Positions 1 through 5,323 of a stretch of 5,323 nt of DNA are shown piece by piece. The number at the start of each line of letters is the position of its first letter. Positions within the stretch are counted from its first letter, which is position 1. This stretch comes from Holophagaceae bacterium (GTDB lineage Bacteria; Acidobacteriota; Holophagae; Holophagales; Holophagaceae), in the NCBI GenBank assembly GCA_003538615.1, contig DPRT01000191.1, positions 7,093-12,415 on the forward strand. Direction: 5' to 3'. Made by a program: the position numbers and the translations under genes. The notes below the pieces were generated by a model, which searched no databases, was not told the DNA's origin, and worked only from the letters and a program-made list of their open reading frames with translations.

Positions 1-197
1 GCCGGGGCGGGCCGGGCGCCGGGCTGGGCCTCGTCCACCGCGGCCGTCACTTCGATGACGGCCTCCTCGCCCATGCCCAGCGCCGATGCGCGCCGCCGGG
101 TGCGCGTGGACAGGATGAAGGCCTCTTCGCCCATCTCCTTCTTCACGATGTCCAGGGCATCCTGCATGGATCCGGCTTCGAAGGTCTTCACGCGCAT
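1..197 (-). CDS. flhF: FlhF, flagellar SRP-type GTPase (N-terminal part, runs off window)
   Basis: FlhF is a GTPase of the SRP/FtsY class that works at the cell pole or membrane to control the place and number of flagella. Only the first 65 residues are visible, so the GTPase (NG) domain lies outside the window. The visible part begins MRVKTFEAGSMQDALDIVKK and continues with a GEEAFILSTR stretch, which matches the conserved FlhF N-terminus (basic-aromatic start, 'M..AL..V...LG.DA.ILS.R'). From about residue 53 it turns Ala/Pro-rich, as expected of the disordered linker before the GTPase domain. The ATG at 197 is chosen because AAGGG (204-208, minus strand) sits 6 nt upstream, and an ATG at 211 in another frame stops after seven codons. 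The Shine-Dalgarno overlaps the flhA stop and the gap to flhA is 10 bp, so the two genes are almost certainly co-transcribed. Confidence 0.9.
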   Translation of the reverse strand, partial: MRVKTFEAGSMQDALDIVKKEMGEEAFILSTRTRRRASALGMGEEAVIEVTAAVDEAQPGARPAP

Positions 198-201
198 GCT
201 T

Positions 202-208
202 CACCCTT
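202..208 (-). promoter_or_regulatory. Shine-Dalgarno site of flhF
   Basis: On the minus strand AAGGGTG lies 6 nt (counted from the GGG) before the flhF ATG at 197 and overlaps the end of the flhA stop codon. It decides the flhF start and suggests translational coupling to flhA. Confidence 0.6.
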
Positions 209-2307
209 CATGAGACGGTTCCCAGGTTCACGACGCGGACATCCATGGGCACTTCGCTGTGGCTCAGCACCACGAGATGGGGCAGGGCGCGCTCCAGGAG
301 GCGCCGCAGGTGGGGGCGCACCACGGGGTTGGTGAGCAGCACCGGCTGGGCGCCCGGCAGCAGGGCCGCGATGCCGTTGGCGATGCGGGTGAGCAGTTCC
401 TGGGTGCGGCCCGGCTCCAGGGCCAGGAAGCTGCCCCTGTCCGTCTGCTCGATGCCGCCCTGGAGGGTCTGCTCGATCTGGGGGTCCAGCACCAGCACGC
501 CCAGCTCCCCGCTTTCCGAAAGGTGCGGGCTCGTGAGCGCCCGACCCAGGGCCTGGCGGACGTACTCGGTGACGAAGCCCACATCCTTGGTCATGGTGGC
601 GGCGTCGGCGGTGGCCTCGAGGATGCGGCCCAGGTCGCGCACGGGCACGCGTTCCCGCAGCAGGTTGTGCATGACCTTCTGGAGGGTGGCCACGCTGATC
701 ACGTTGGGGATGAGGTCATCCACCAGCCGCGGTGAGCTTTCCTTGAGGGTATCGAGGAGGTGCTGGACCTCGGGCCGCCCCAGCAGGTCCGGCGCGTGCT
801 GCTTGATGAGTTCGGAGAGGTGGGTCGTGAGCACCGTCGCGGGCTCCACCACGGTGTAGCCCAGCATCTGGGCCCGGTCCCGCTGGGCGTCGGGGATCCA
901 GTAGGCAGGCAGGCCGAAGGCGGGCTCAGAGGTGGGGGTGCCGGACAGCTCCTCCGCGGCGGTGCCGGGGTTCATGGCCAGGAACTGGCTGGGCTGAAGC
1001 TCCGCCCGGGCGATCTCCTCGCCCCGGAGCAGCAGGCGGTAGGTGTGCGGGGGCAGCTGCAGATTGTCGCGGATGCGCACGGGGGGCACCACGATGCCCA
1101 GTTCCTGGGCCATCTGGCGCCGCACGGCCTTGATGCGCTCCAGCACGGTGCCGCCCTGGTTCACGTCCAGCAGGGGGATGAGGCTGTAGCCCACTTCCAA
1201 CCCCAGGGGATCGACCTTGAGCAGGCCCTCCACCCGCTCGGCGGATTCGGCGGCGGCGGCCTTGGCCTTTTCCGCAGCGGCGGCGGTCTCCTCGGCCCCG
1301 GGGGGCGCCTTGGGGAGCTTCCAGGCCGCGTAGGCCATGACGGTGAAGATGGCGGCCATGACCCAGAAGGGGAAGAGCGGCAGTCCCGGCACGGCGCCGA
1401 AGAGGAAGAGCGTGGCGGCGGCGATGGCCAGGGGCCGGTAGTCCGCGCCCAGCTGGCCCAGCACTTCGCTGCCCAGGCCCGTGCTGTCGCTGCCGCTGCG
1501 GGTGGTGAGGATGGCGCCGCCCACGCTGATGAGCAGGCTGGGGATCACCGTCACCAGGCCGTCGCCCACGGTCAGCAGCGTGTAGACCTCCAGGGCCTGC
1601 ATCACCGGCAGGTTGTAGCGGATGATGCCCAGGAGGATGCCCGCGATGATGTTGACGGCCAGGATGATCAGGGCGGCCACGGCGTCCCGCTGGGTGAACT
1701 TCACGGCGCCGTCCATGGCGCCGTAGAAGCCGGCCTCCTCCTGGAGGTCCTTGCGGCGCTTCCGGGCCTCCTGCTCGTCGATGTACCCGGCGTTCAGGTC
1801 GGCGTCGATGGCCATCTGCTTGCCGGGCAGGGCGTCCAGGGTGAAGCGGGCGGTCACTTCGGCGATGCGGCCGGCGCCGTGGTTGATCACCAGGAACTGG
1901 ATGGCCAGCAGGATGAGGAAGACCACCAGGCCGATGACATAGCTGCCGCCCACCACGAACTGGCCGAAGGCCTTCACCATGTGGCCGGCGGCGTCGGCGC
2001 CCTGGTCCCCGCCGTAGAGGAGGATCCGGCGGGTGGTGGCCACGTTGATGGCCAGCCGGAAGAGCGTGATCACCAGCAGCACCGAGGGGTACGAGCTGAA
2101 CTCCTTGGGCCGGGCCACGTACATGCCCACCATGAGGATCACCAGACTCAGGGTGATGTTCAGGACGATGAGCAGGTCCAGCGCGAAGGCCGGCAGGGGC
2201 AGCACCATCACCACCAGCACGATCATCACGAAGACGGGCGCAGCGAGGTCCGACCGCCGGGAGAGGCGAGCCATATATGGAAGCAGACGGTCCAGGAAGG
2301 TCAACAT
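208..2307 (-). CDS. flhA: FlhA, flagellar type III secretion export-gate protein
   Basis: FlhA forms the nonameric export gate in the inner membrane; its cytoplasmic domain docks flagellar chaperone-substrate complexes. The 699 residues fit the usual length of about 680-700. The N-terminal half is strongly hydrophobic, with likely membrane helices near 22-40, 41-62, 73-90, 113-140, 209-229, 248-270 and 291-330. The FHIPEP-family cytoplasmic loop lies at about 145-190 and includes GRIAEVTARFTLDALPGKQM and the DADLNAGYIDE stretch, the family's best hallmark. An Ala/Glu/Lys-rich linker (about 333-361) leads to the cytoplasmic domain (about 362-699). The ATG at 2307 has no clear Shine-Dalgarno. 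The in-frame ATG at residue 12 (2274) is an alternative start, also without a good site. The gene lies 58 bp after yraN and 10 bp before flhF. The paralogous virulence-type gate (SctV) is less likely, given the flhF neighbour. Confidence 0.97.
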   Translation of the reverse strand: MLTFLDRLLPYMARLSRRSDLAAPVFVMIVLVVMVLPLPAFALDLLIVLNITLSLVILMVGMYVARPKEFSSYPSVLLVITLFRLAINVATTRRILLYGGDQGADAAGHMVKAFGQFVVGGSYVIGLVVFLILLAIQFLVINHGAGRIAEVTARFTLDALPGKQMAIDADLNAGYIDEQEARKRRKDLQEEAGFYGAMDGAVKFTQRDAVAALIILAVNIIAGILLGIIRYNLPVMQALEVYTLLTVGDGLVTVIPSLLISVGGAILTTRSGSDSTGLGSEVLGQLGADYRPLAIAAATLFLFGAVPGLPLFPFWVMAAIFTVMAYAAWKLPKAPPGAEETAAAAEKAKAAAAESAERVEGLLKVDPLGLEVGYSLIPLLDVNQGGTVLERIKAVRRQMAQELGIVVPPVRIRDNLQLPPHTYRLLLRGEEIARAELQPSQFLAMNPGTAAEELSGTPTSEPAFGLPAYWIPDAQRDRAQMLGYTVVEPATVLTTHLSELIKQHAPDLLGRPEVQHLLDTLKESSPRLVDDLIPNVISVATLQKVMHNLLRERVPVRDLGRILEATADAATMTKDVGFVTEYVRQALGRALTSPHLSESGELGVLVLDPQIEQTLQGGIEQTDRGSFLALEPGRTQELLTRIANGIAALLPGAQPVLLTNPVVRPHLRRLLERALPHLVVLSHSEVPMDVRVVNLGTVS

Positions 2308-2365
2308 ACCGACACCCGGGGGGTTCGGGGCGAGGGCTGTGCCAAGCAGATGATCCGGTGTCCGA

Positions 2366-2737
2366 CTATCGGCTCACCTTGAGTCCATCCCACCGTTCAG
2401 GAGGATGGAACCGGCAGCGCCACCCGGCCCAGCTCACCCGCTGGAAGGTCACGGCCCCGGGCCAGGGGACGCGGTCCAGCCAGGTCCGGAGGGCCCGCTG
2501 CAGGCGGAGGCGCTGTTCCGGCTCCAGGGCCGTGTCGGCGCCCACCCAGGCCCCGGGCCGCCGGGCCTTCACCTCCAGGAGGCGCAGTTCCGGCCCCCGG
2601 CTGAGGAGCAGGTCCAGCTCGTAGCGGCCCAGTTTCTGACGCCAGGCCACCAGATCCCAGCCCCGGGCCCAGAACAGCCAGAGTGTCAGCCGTTCGGCAC
2701 GCAGGCCCAGGCGGCGGGCGGCCCCGCCGCGCCTCAC
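2366..2737 (-). CDS. yraN: YraN/UPF0102 family endonuclease-fold protein
   Basis: This is a 123-residue protein of the YraN (UPF0102) family, which has a restriction-endonuclease-like fold and is often found near rnhB or DNA-processing genes; its substrate is poorly known. The family pattern is visible in order: A-E at 14-15, R44-free core YELDLLL with E40 and D42 (family G-E-I-D-L), then LLEVKARR with E55 and K57 as the E-x-K nuclease motif, and a following basic helix LEPEQRLRLQRALRTWL (about 71-87). The glycine usually preceding E40 is Tyr39 here. The frame stays open far upstream (to 3478), but that extension is Pro/Gly/Arg-rich and lies over the neighbouring gene. The GTG at 2737 gives the normal family length and overlaps the upstream stop as GTGA. 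Co-transcription with both neighbours is likely. Nuclease activity is inferred from motifs only. Confidence 0.85.
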   Translation of the reverse strand: MRRGGAARRLGLRAERLTLWLFWARGWDLVAWRQKLGRYELDLLLSRGPELRLLEVKARRPGAWVGADTALEPEQRLRLQRALRTWLDRVPWPGAVTFQRVSWAGWRCRFHPPERWDGLKVSR

Positions 2738-3303
2738 TCGTCCCGGCGGGGCAGCAGCAGGCTGCGCTGGACGCGGTCGAGGTTGCCGTGGAGGCGGACG
2801 ATCTTCCAGGCCAGCACCATGGCATAGCCCAGCCAGACCCAGAGCAGGCGGGGGTCCACGGGGGTGCGCTTGAGGACATCGGTGCCCAGGTCCAGTCGCA
2901 GGCCCTGGAGGTACCAGACCACGGCCCCGAAACCGATGAGCAGGTAGCCCCAGCGGAACCAGTAGGGCGCGAGGCCCTCCTTGGCCTTCCAGCGGAGGAG
3001 CAGCCAGCGGTCGAAGCGGTCGCTCTTCTCCTCGGCGAAGTGCAGGGCCAGCAGCTGGTCCACCAGGGGCGCGTAGCGGTGCACCTTCAGTTCCTGGATC
3101 TCCTCCTCGCCGTTCACCTTGCGGAGGAAGGCGCTGCGGATCTTCCCGACGCACTCCTCCCAGGGGGCCTCTTCCCGCCGGAGGGCCAGGTGCAGGCGCA
3201 CCAGCCCCACCCAGAGCAGGGCCTGGGCCAGGAGCACCGCCCACAGGGACCAGCCCTGCCAGCCCTGGGTGCGGACGAGGTCGAAAAATCGGGTGAGATC
3301 CAT
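2734..3303 (-). CDS. Unrecognised three-helix membrane protein, ExbB/TolQ-like topology
   Basis: I do not recognise the family of this 189-residue protein. It has one hydrophobic helix near the N-terminus (about 17-40), a charged soluble stretch of about 70 residues (41-113, with EEEIQELK and HFAEEKSDRFDR), then two helices at about 114-133 and 152-170 and a short basic tail. This order, and an arginine/leucine-rich end to the first helix, resemble MotA/TolQ/ExbB proton-channel proteins, but the small-residue Gly/Pro/Thr motifs typical of their second and third helices are absent, so this is only a topological hint. The ATG at 3303 is the only sensible start; no Shine-Dalgarno is visible (the bases before it are CTACCCCC). 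Its stop overlaps the yraN GTG by 4 bp, so it is probably the first gene of the yraN-flhA-flhF transcript. Confidence 0.75.
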   Translation of the reverse strand: MDLTRFFDLVRTQGWQGWSLWAVLLAQALLWVGLVRLHLALRREEAPWEECVGKIRSAFLRKVNGEEEIQELKVHRYAPLVDQLLALHFAEEKSDRFDRWLLLRWKAKEGLAPYWFRWGYLLIGFGAVVWYLQGLRLDLGTDVLKRTPVDPRLLWVWLGYAMVLAWKIVRLHGNLDRVQRSLLLPRRDE

Positions 3304-3368
3304 GGGGGTAGCTTACGCGATCCGGTACCATGGCCGGGAGCGGCTGAATGCCGATGGGGAGGTTCCCA
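3304..3368. promoter_or_regulatory. Divergent intergenic region, probable promoters for both sides
   Basis: This 65-bp gap separates the minus-strand cluster starting at 3303 from the plus-strand small gene starting at 3369, so it should hold at least part of two divergent promoters. I cannot point to a good -35/-10 pair on either strand; TACCAT at 3327-3332 is only a loose -10 resemblance. The call rests on gene arrangement. Confidence 0.35.
3356..3362 (+). promoter_or_regulatory. Shine-Dalgarno site deciding the small-protein start
   Basis: GGGGAGG lies 6 nt before the ATG at 3369. This strong site favours the 57-residue product over starts at the in-frame ATGs at 3348 and 3354, the latter of which abuts or overlaps the site itself. 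Confidence 0.7.
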
Positions 3369-3542
3369 ATGGGCGCGGAAGACTTGAAGACGGCGGCGAA
3401 CTGGGCCAAGGAACTGGGCGTGCCCGAGAAGAAGCTCAAGGATGCCCTCAAGGCCGCCGGCATCGAGCCCGACGCCAAGAAGGGTGTCTGCGCCTACTAC
3501 GGCAAGGCTTCGGCCGAGAAGGCGAAGAAGGCCATCAAGTAG
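3369..3542 (+). CDS. Small basic helix-turn-helix-like protein (57 aa)
   Basis: This is a short, lysine- and alanine-rich protein of unknown function. It begins MGAEDLKTAANWAKELGVPE, followed by KKLKDALKAAGIEPDAKKG, an aromatic segment CAYYGK and a final lysine-rich helix ending KKAIK. The pattern 'A..LGV..KKLK..LK.AGIE' resembles the small helical nucleic-acid-binding unit seen at the N-terminus of initiation factor IF-2 and in MerR/HTH-like domains, so a nucleic-acid-binding role is plausible but inferred. The start at 3369 is set by the GGGGAGG site 6 nt upstream; the frame could begin seven codons earlier at 3348. Its coding nature is supported by clean GC-rich third positions and the ribosome site. 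It is the only plus-strand gene and converges on the exonuclease gene with a 3-bp gap. Confidence 0.75.
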   Translation: MGAEDLKTAANWAKELGVPEKKLKDALKAAGIEPDAKKGVCAYYGKASAEKAKKAIK

Positions 3543-3545
3543 GGT

Positions 3546-4184
3546 TCAGACCTTGTTCCAGGCCACTTCGCCCGCGGCGAGGAAGGCTTCGCCATCCATG
3601 CCCTTGTCCTCGGCGCGCTTCATGAGGTGCTGGAGGGCCTCGGCCGTGGCCTCGGCATCCTGGAGGGCCCGGTGGGCGCGGGTGTTGGTGATGCCGAGGA
3701 ACTCGCAGAGCTCGGCCAGGCTGCGCCGGGGCAGCTCGGGGATGAGCTTCTTGGCCAGCAGGCGGGTGCAGATGAGGCGGTGGCGGTGCCAGAGGCCCTC
3801 CGGCAGCCAGGCCTTGAGGAAGCTGCCGTCGTAGGGCGCGTGGTGGGCCACCCAGATACGGCCCTCCAGCTTGGGGGCCAGCTTCAGGGCCACCTGCTCC
3901 CAGGGCGGGGCGCCCGCCAGCATGGGCAGGCTGATGCCCGTGAGGCGCTGGATCTCCTCGGGCAGGAAGCCCTGGATGGCGGCCAGGCTGGAGAAGCGGT
4001 CCTCCACCACCGGGCCCGACAGGCGCACCAGGCCCACCTCCGTGATCTCGGAAGGCTGGATGAAGCGCCCGTCCTTGCCCCAGCGGGCCTTGGGGCTGCC
4101 GCCGGTGGTTTCCAGATCCAGCACCGCGAACCGCAACTCCCGCAGCACGGGGGAGCCGGATTCGAGGAGCGGTTCCTGGTTCAT
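3546..4184 (-). CDS. DEDDh-family 3'-5' exonuclease (DnaQ/epsilon-like)
   Basis: This 212-residue protein is a 3'-5' exonuclease of the DnaQ-like DEDDh superfamily, which removes nucleotides from DNA or RNA ends using two metal ions. All three motifs are intact: Exo I VLDLETTGG with D23 and E25, Exo II HHAPYDGSFL with D119, and Exo III HRALQDAEAT with H171 and D176. The LTGIS segment at about 81-85 is also typical. Between Exo I and the conserved E-I/V-G strand there is a longer loop (about 30-45, with KARWGKDGR), similar in place to the loop in E. coli epsilon. No polymerase, helicase or UvrC-like domain is attached, so it may be a proofreading subunit, an RNase T/oligoribonuclease-like enzyme or a stand-alone repair nuclease. 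Its ATG overlaps the stop of the zinc-ribbon gene (ATGA), indicating coupled translation; no separate ribosome site is seen. Confidence 0.9.
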   Translation of the reverse strand: MNQEPLLESGSPVLRELRFAVLDLETTGGSPKARWGKDGRFIQPSEITEVGLVRLSGPVVEDRFSSLAAIQGFLPEEIQRLTGISLPMLAGAPPWEQVALKLAPKLEGRIWVAHHAPYDGSFLKAWLPEGLWHRHRLICTRLLAKKLIPELPRRSLAELCEFLGITNTRAHRALQDAEATAEALQHLMKRAEDKGMDGEAFLAAGEVAWNKV

Positions 4185-4606
4185 GCGCTGACCAGGGTCT
4201 TCAGGCCGTCCTTGAAGAGGACATCCACCTTCTTGCCCATGCGCCGCTGCACGCGGCCCAGGCCGAAGCTGCTGTGGCTCATCCAGGCGCCCTCCTCCCA
4301 GCGCTCGGCCACGGAGTAGGGGCGGGCCTGCGCGCCGCCCTGCTCGCGGGTCAGGACCTCCTGGAACTGGGAGACCAGCGATCCGGGCCGGGGGCCGCCG
4401 GCCTTGGCCGCCGCCGCGATCCGCGGCGTGCGGGGCAGAGGCTCGGGCTTGGCCACCCGGAACTTGTGCACGGAGCGGCAGTTCCCGCAGATGAGCCGAT
4501 CGGGCACGCCGTTGGTCACGGTCAGGATCTGGTGGCGGGTCTCCCCGCCACAGCGCCCGCAGGGCGCATCCACATCCTGGCCTGCATAGTAGGTCTTCGT
4601 CGTCAT
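4181..4606 (-). CDS. Zinc-ribbon protein with C-terminal Tudor/KOW-like motif
   Basis: This 141-residue protein is not a named family to me. The N-terminal part carries two CxxC knuckles, C16-x2-C19 (CGRCGG) and C40-x2-C43 (CGNC), 20 residues apart, a spacing that fits a four-cysteine zinc ribbon. A basic, Ala/Pro-rich linker follows (about 51-78). The C-terminal end, HSSFGLGRVQRRMGKKVDVL then FKDGLKTLVSA (about 111-141), has the 'H..FG.G.V.......V.F.DG.K.L' pattern of small SH3/Tudor-like barrels, as at the C-terminus of UvrD/PcrA helicases or in RNA-polymerase-binding CarD-type proteins. A nucleic-acid or transcription-complex binding adaptor is the inference. It is the first gene of a two-gene unit with the exonuclease, overlapping it by 4 bp. 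The ATG at 4606 has no strong Shine-Dalgarno (CCTGAAGCC precedes it). Confidence 0.8.
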   Translation of the reverse strand: MTTKTYYAGQDVDAPCGRCGGETRHQILTVTNGVPDRLICGNCRSVHKFRVAKPEPLPRTPRIAAAAKAGGPRPGSLVSQFQEVLTREQGGAQARPYSVAERWEEGAWMSHSSFGLGRVQRRMGKKVDVLFKDGLKTLVSA

Positions 4607-4648
4607 GGCTTCAGGTTAGCAGGCCCGAAGTGGCCCAGATGCACAGGA

Positions 4649-4674
4649 AGGCGGGGGCTTTGGGACCCCCGCCT
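4649..4674 (-). terminator. GC-rich hairpin, probable terminator of the Ig-like protein gene
   Basis: AGGCGGGGG (4649-4657) and CCCCCGCCT (4666-4674) form a perfect 9-bp stem with an 8-base loop. On the minus strand it begins 17 bases after the TAA at 4691. A real T-run is missing: only TTCC follows the stem. It may therefore work poorly alone or need Rho. It also separates the upstream gene from the zinc-ribbon gene at 4606. Confidence 0.6.
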
Positions 4675-4690
4675 CCGTCGGGTCCAGCTT

Positions 4691-5323
4691 TTACTGCTTC
4701 GTATGGTCCAGCAGGCCGGTGTTCATGAAGTCGAAGCCATCGTTCCTGCTACGGAGCACATTGACGTAGGGGAAACTGACATCCGTGTGCGAGTGGATCC
4801 CGGGCGTCATGACCGCCTGGTAGACCACCGTCCGCTTGTCGAGGCCGTAGTAGTTGGTGACGTGGCTCGTGCAGTTGAAGATGATCTGGTTGGAGGTGTT
4901 GGAGAAGCTGCCCACATGGACCGCCTCCACCGCGCCGTAGGGGCCGCTGGTGGTGCCGAAATCCATGGTCAGGAAGTAGGTGAACGTTCCGTCGGCATTG
5001 AAGGTGTATTGCGCTGCCGCATTGGAGTAATCAATGGGGTTGGGCACGCCGACGAAGAGCCACCGGCCGACCAGGGCGGTGTCGAAAGGTTGATTGACGG
5101 TGACGGTGCAGGTGGCGGAGAGGGCGCCCTTGGTGGCGGTGATGAGGGCCGTGCCCCTCCAGACTGCGGTGACAAGGCCTGAAGCATTCACCGTGGCCAC
5201 CCCCGGGGCGTTGGAGGTCCAGGTGACCTGGGCATCGTAGGGAGTCACGGCGGATCCGTCCGAGAAGTGGCCGGTGGCGGTGATGTCCATGGTCTGCCCG
5301 GCACTCCCCGTGGCGGAGGTGGG
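4691..5323 (-). CDS. Probable exported protein with Big_2 Ig-like domain (C-terminal part)
   Basis: The frame is open to the right edge, so this is the last 210 residues of a larger protein; the ATG at 5290 falls inside a domain and is not a real start. Residues 1-78 form a bacterial Ig-like (Big_2) repeat: after 'TGSAGQTMDITATGHFSDGS' comes the core VTWTSNAPGVATVNASGLVT (about 33-52) and the closing ALITATKGALSATCTVTV strand pair. Such domains occur in surface or secreted proteins and usually mediate spacing or adhesion. From about residue 84 to 210 lies a beta-rich domain starting LVGRWLFVG, with YTFNADGTFTYFLTM and GSFSNTSNQIIFNC strands. This pattern recalls lipocalin-like beta-barrels, but I cannot assign it. 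G+C is visibly lower than in the neighbours (4981-5040 is 31 of 60). Signal peptide and any further Ig repeats would be outside the window. Confidence 0.8.
   Translation of the reverse strand, partial: PTSATGSAGQTMDITATGHFSDGSAVTPYDAQVTWTSNAPGVATVNASGLVTAVWRGTALITATKGALSATCTVTVNQPFDTALVGRWLFVGVPNPIDYSNAAAQYTFNADGTFTYFLTMDFGTTSGPYGAVEAVHVGSFSNTSNQIIFNCTSHVTNYYGLDKRTVVYQAVMTPGIHSHTDVSFPYVNVLRSRNDGFDFMNTGLLDHTKQ

Noticed and set aside
760..2382. Plus-strand open frame of 540 codons opposite flhA
   Set aside because: It is antisense to an unmistakable flhA and is extremely rich in Gly, His, Gln, Asp and Val with no domain pattern, as expected from the reverse strand of a GC-biased gene.
2683..3387. 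Plus-strand open frame of 234 codons over yraN and the membrane-protein gene
   Set aside because: The translation is low-complexity and His/Gln/Gly-rich, lies opposite two better-supported genes and has no ribosome site or motif.
3627..4319. Plus-strand open frame of 230 codons opposite the exonuclease
   Set aside because: The minus strand carries all three DEDDh motifs intact; the plus-strand product has no recognisable pattern.
4649..4674. Hairpin as an operator for the zinc-ribbon gene
   Set aside because: It lies 43 bp upstream of that start and right after the stop of the preceding gene; terminator is the simpler reading.
4274..5182. Plus-strand open frame of 302 codons over the zinc-ribbon and Ig-like genes
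   Set aside because: It runs across two unrelated minus-strand genes, the terminator hairpin and the intergenic gap, and has the Gly/Arg/His-rich content of a shadow frame.
1..5323. CRISPR array, tRNA/rRNA, insertion sequence or tandem repeat
   Set aside because: No regularly spaced repeats, cloverleaf-like arms, transposase motifs or terminal inverted repeats were seen on reading both strands.

Overview
The window is GC-rich (one line in the 2734-3303 gene is 46 of 60 G+C) and densely packed, with short gaps and several 4-bp gene overlaps. It looks like chromosomal DNA of a flagellated, high-GC bacterium. Gene content and style would fit a Holophagae-like (Geothrix/Holophaga type) Acidobacteriota or a delta-proteobacterial/myxobacterial relative. 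That placement is an impression from protein style, not a computed result.

From right to left on the minus strand, the first item (4691-5323) is the C-terminal part of a probable exported protein. It has a bacterial Ig-like (Big_2) domain followed by a beta-rich domain of unknown type, and it ends at a GC-rich hairpin (4649-4674). Next is a two-gene unit joined by an ATGA overlap: a zinc-ribbon protein with a small C-terminal beta-barrel-like motif (4181-4606) and a DEDDh 3'-5' exonuclease (3546-4184). A 57-residue basic, helix-turn-helix-like protein (3369-3542, plus strand) is the only plus-strand gene. It converges on the exonuclease gene with a 3-bp gap.

A second minus-strand cluster starts at 3303, divergent from the small gene: an unrecognised three-helix membrane protein (2734-3303), a YraN/UPF0102 nuclease-fold protein starting at GTG with a 4-bp overlap (2366-2737), flhA (208-2307) and the start of flhF (1-197). 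FlhA is the large membrane subunit of the flagellar type III export gate. FlhF is the SRP-type GTPase that sets flagellum number and position. The flhA-flhF order is the common one, but flhB does not directly precede flhA here; yraN and the membrane protein do.

No tRNA, rRNA, CRISPR array, insertion sequence or tandem repeat was seen. No gene-free stretch exceeds 300 bases; the largest gaps are 84 bp (4607-4690), 65 bp (3304-3368) and 58 bp (2308-2365). I found no convincing new multi-gene system. The items most worth following are the zinc-ribbon/exonuclease pair, the small HTH-like protein and the ExbB-like topology of the membrane protein upstream of yraN-flhA.
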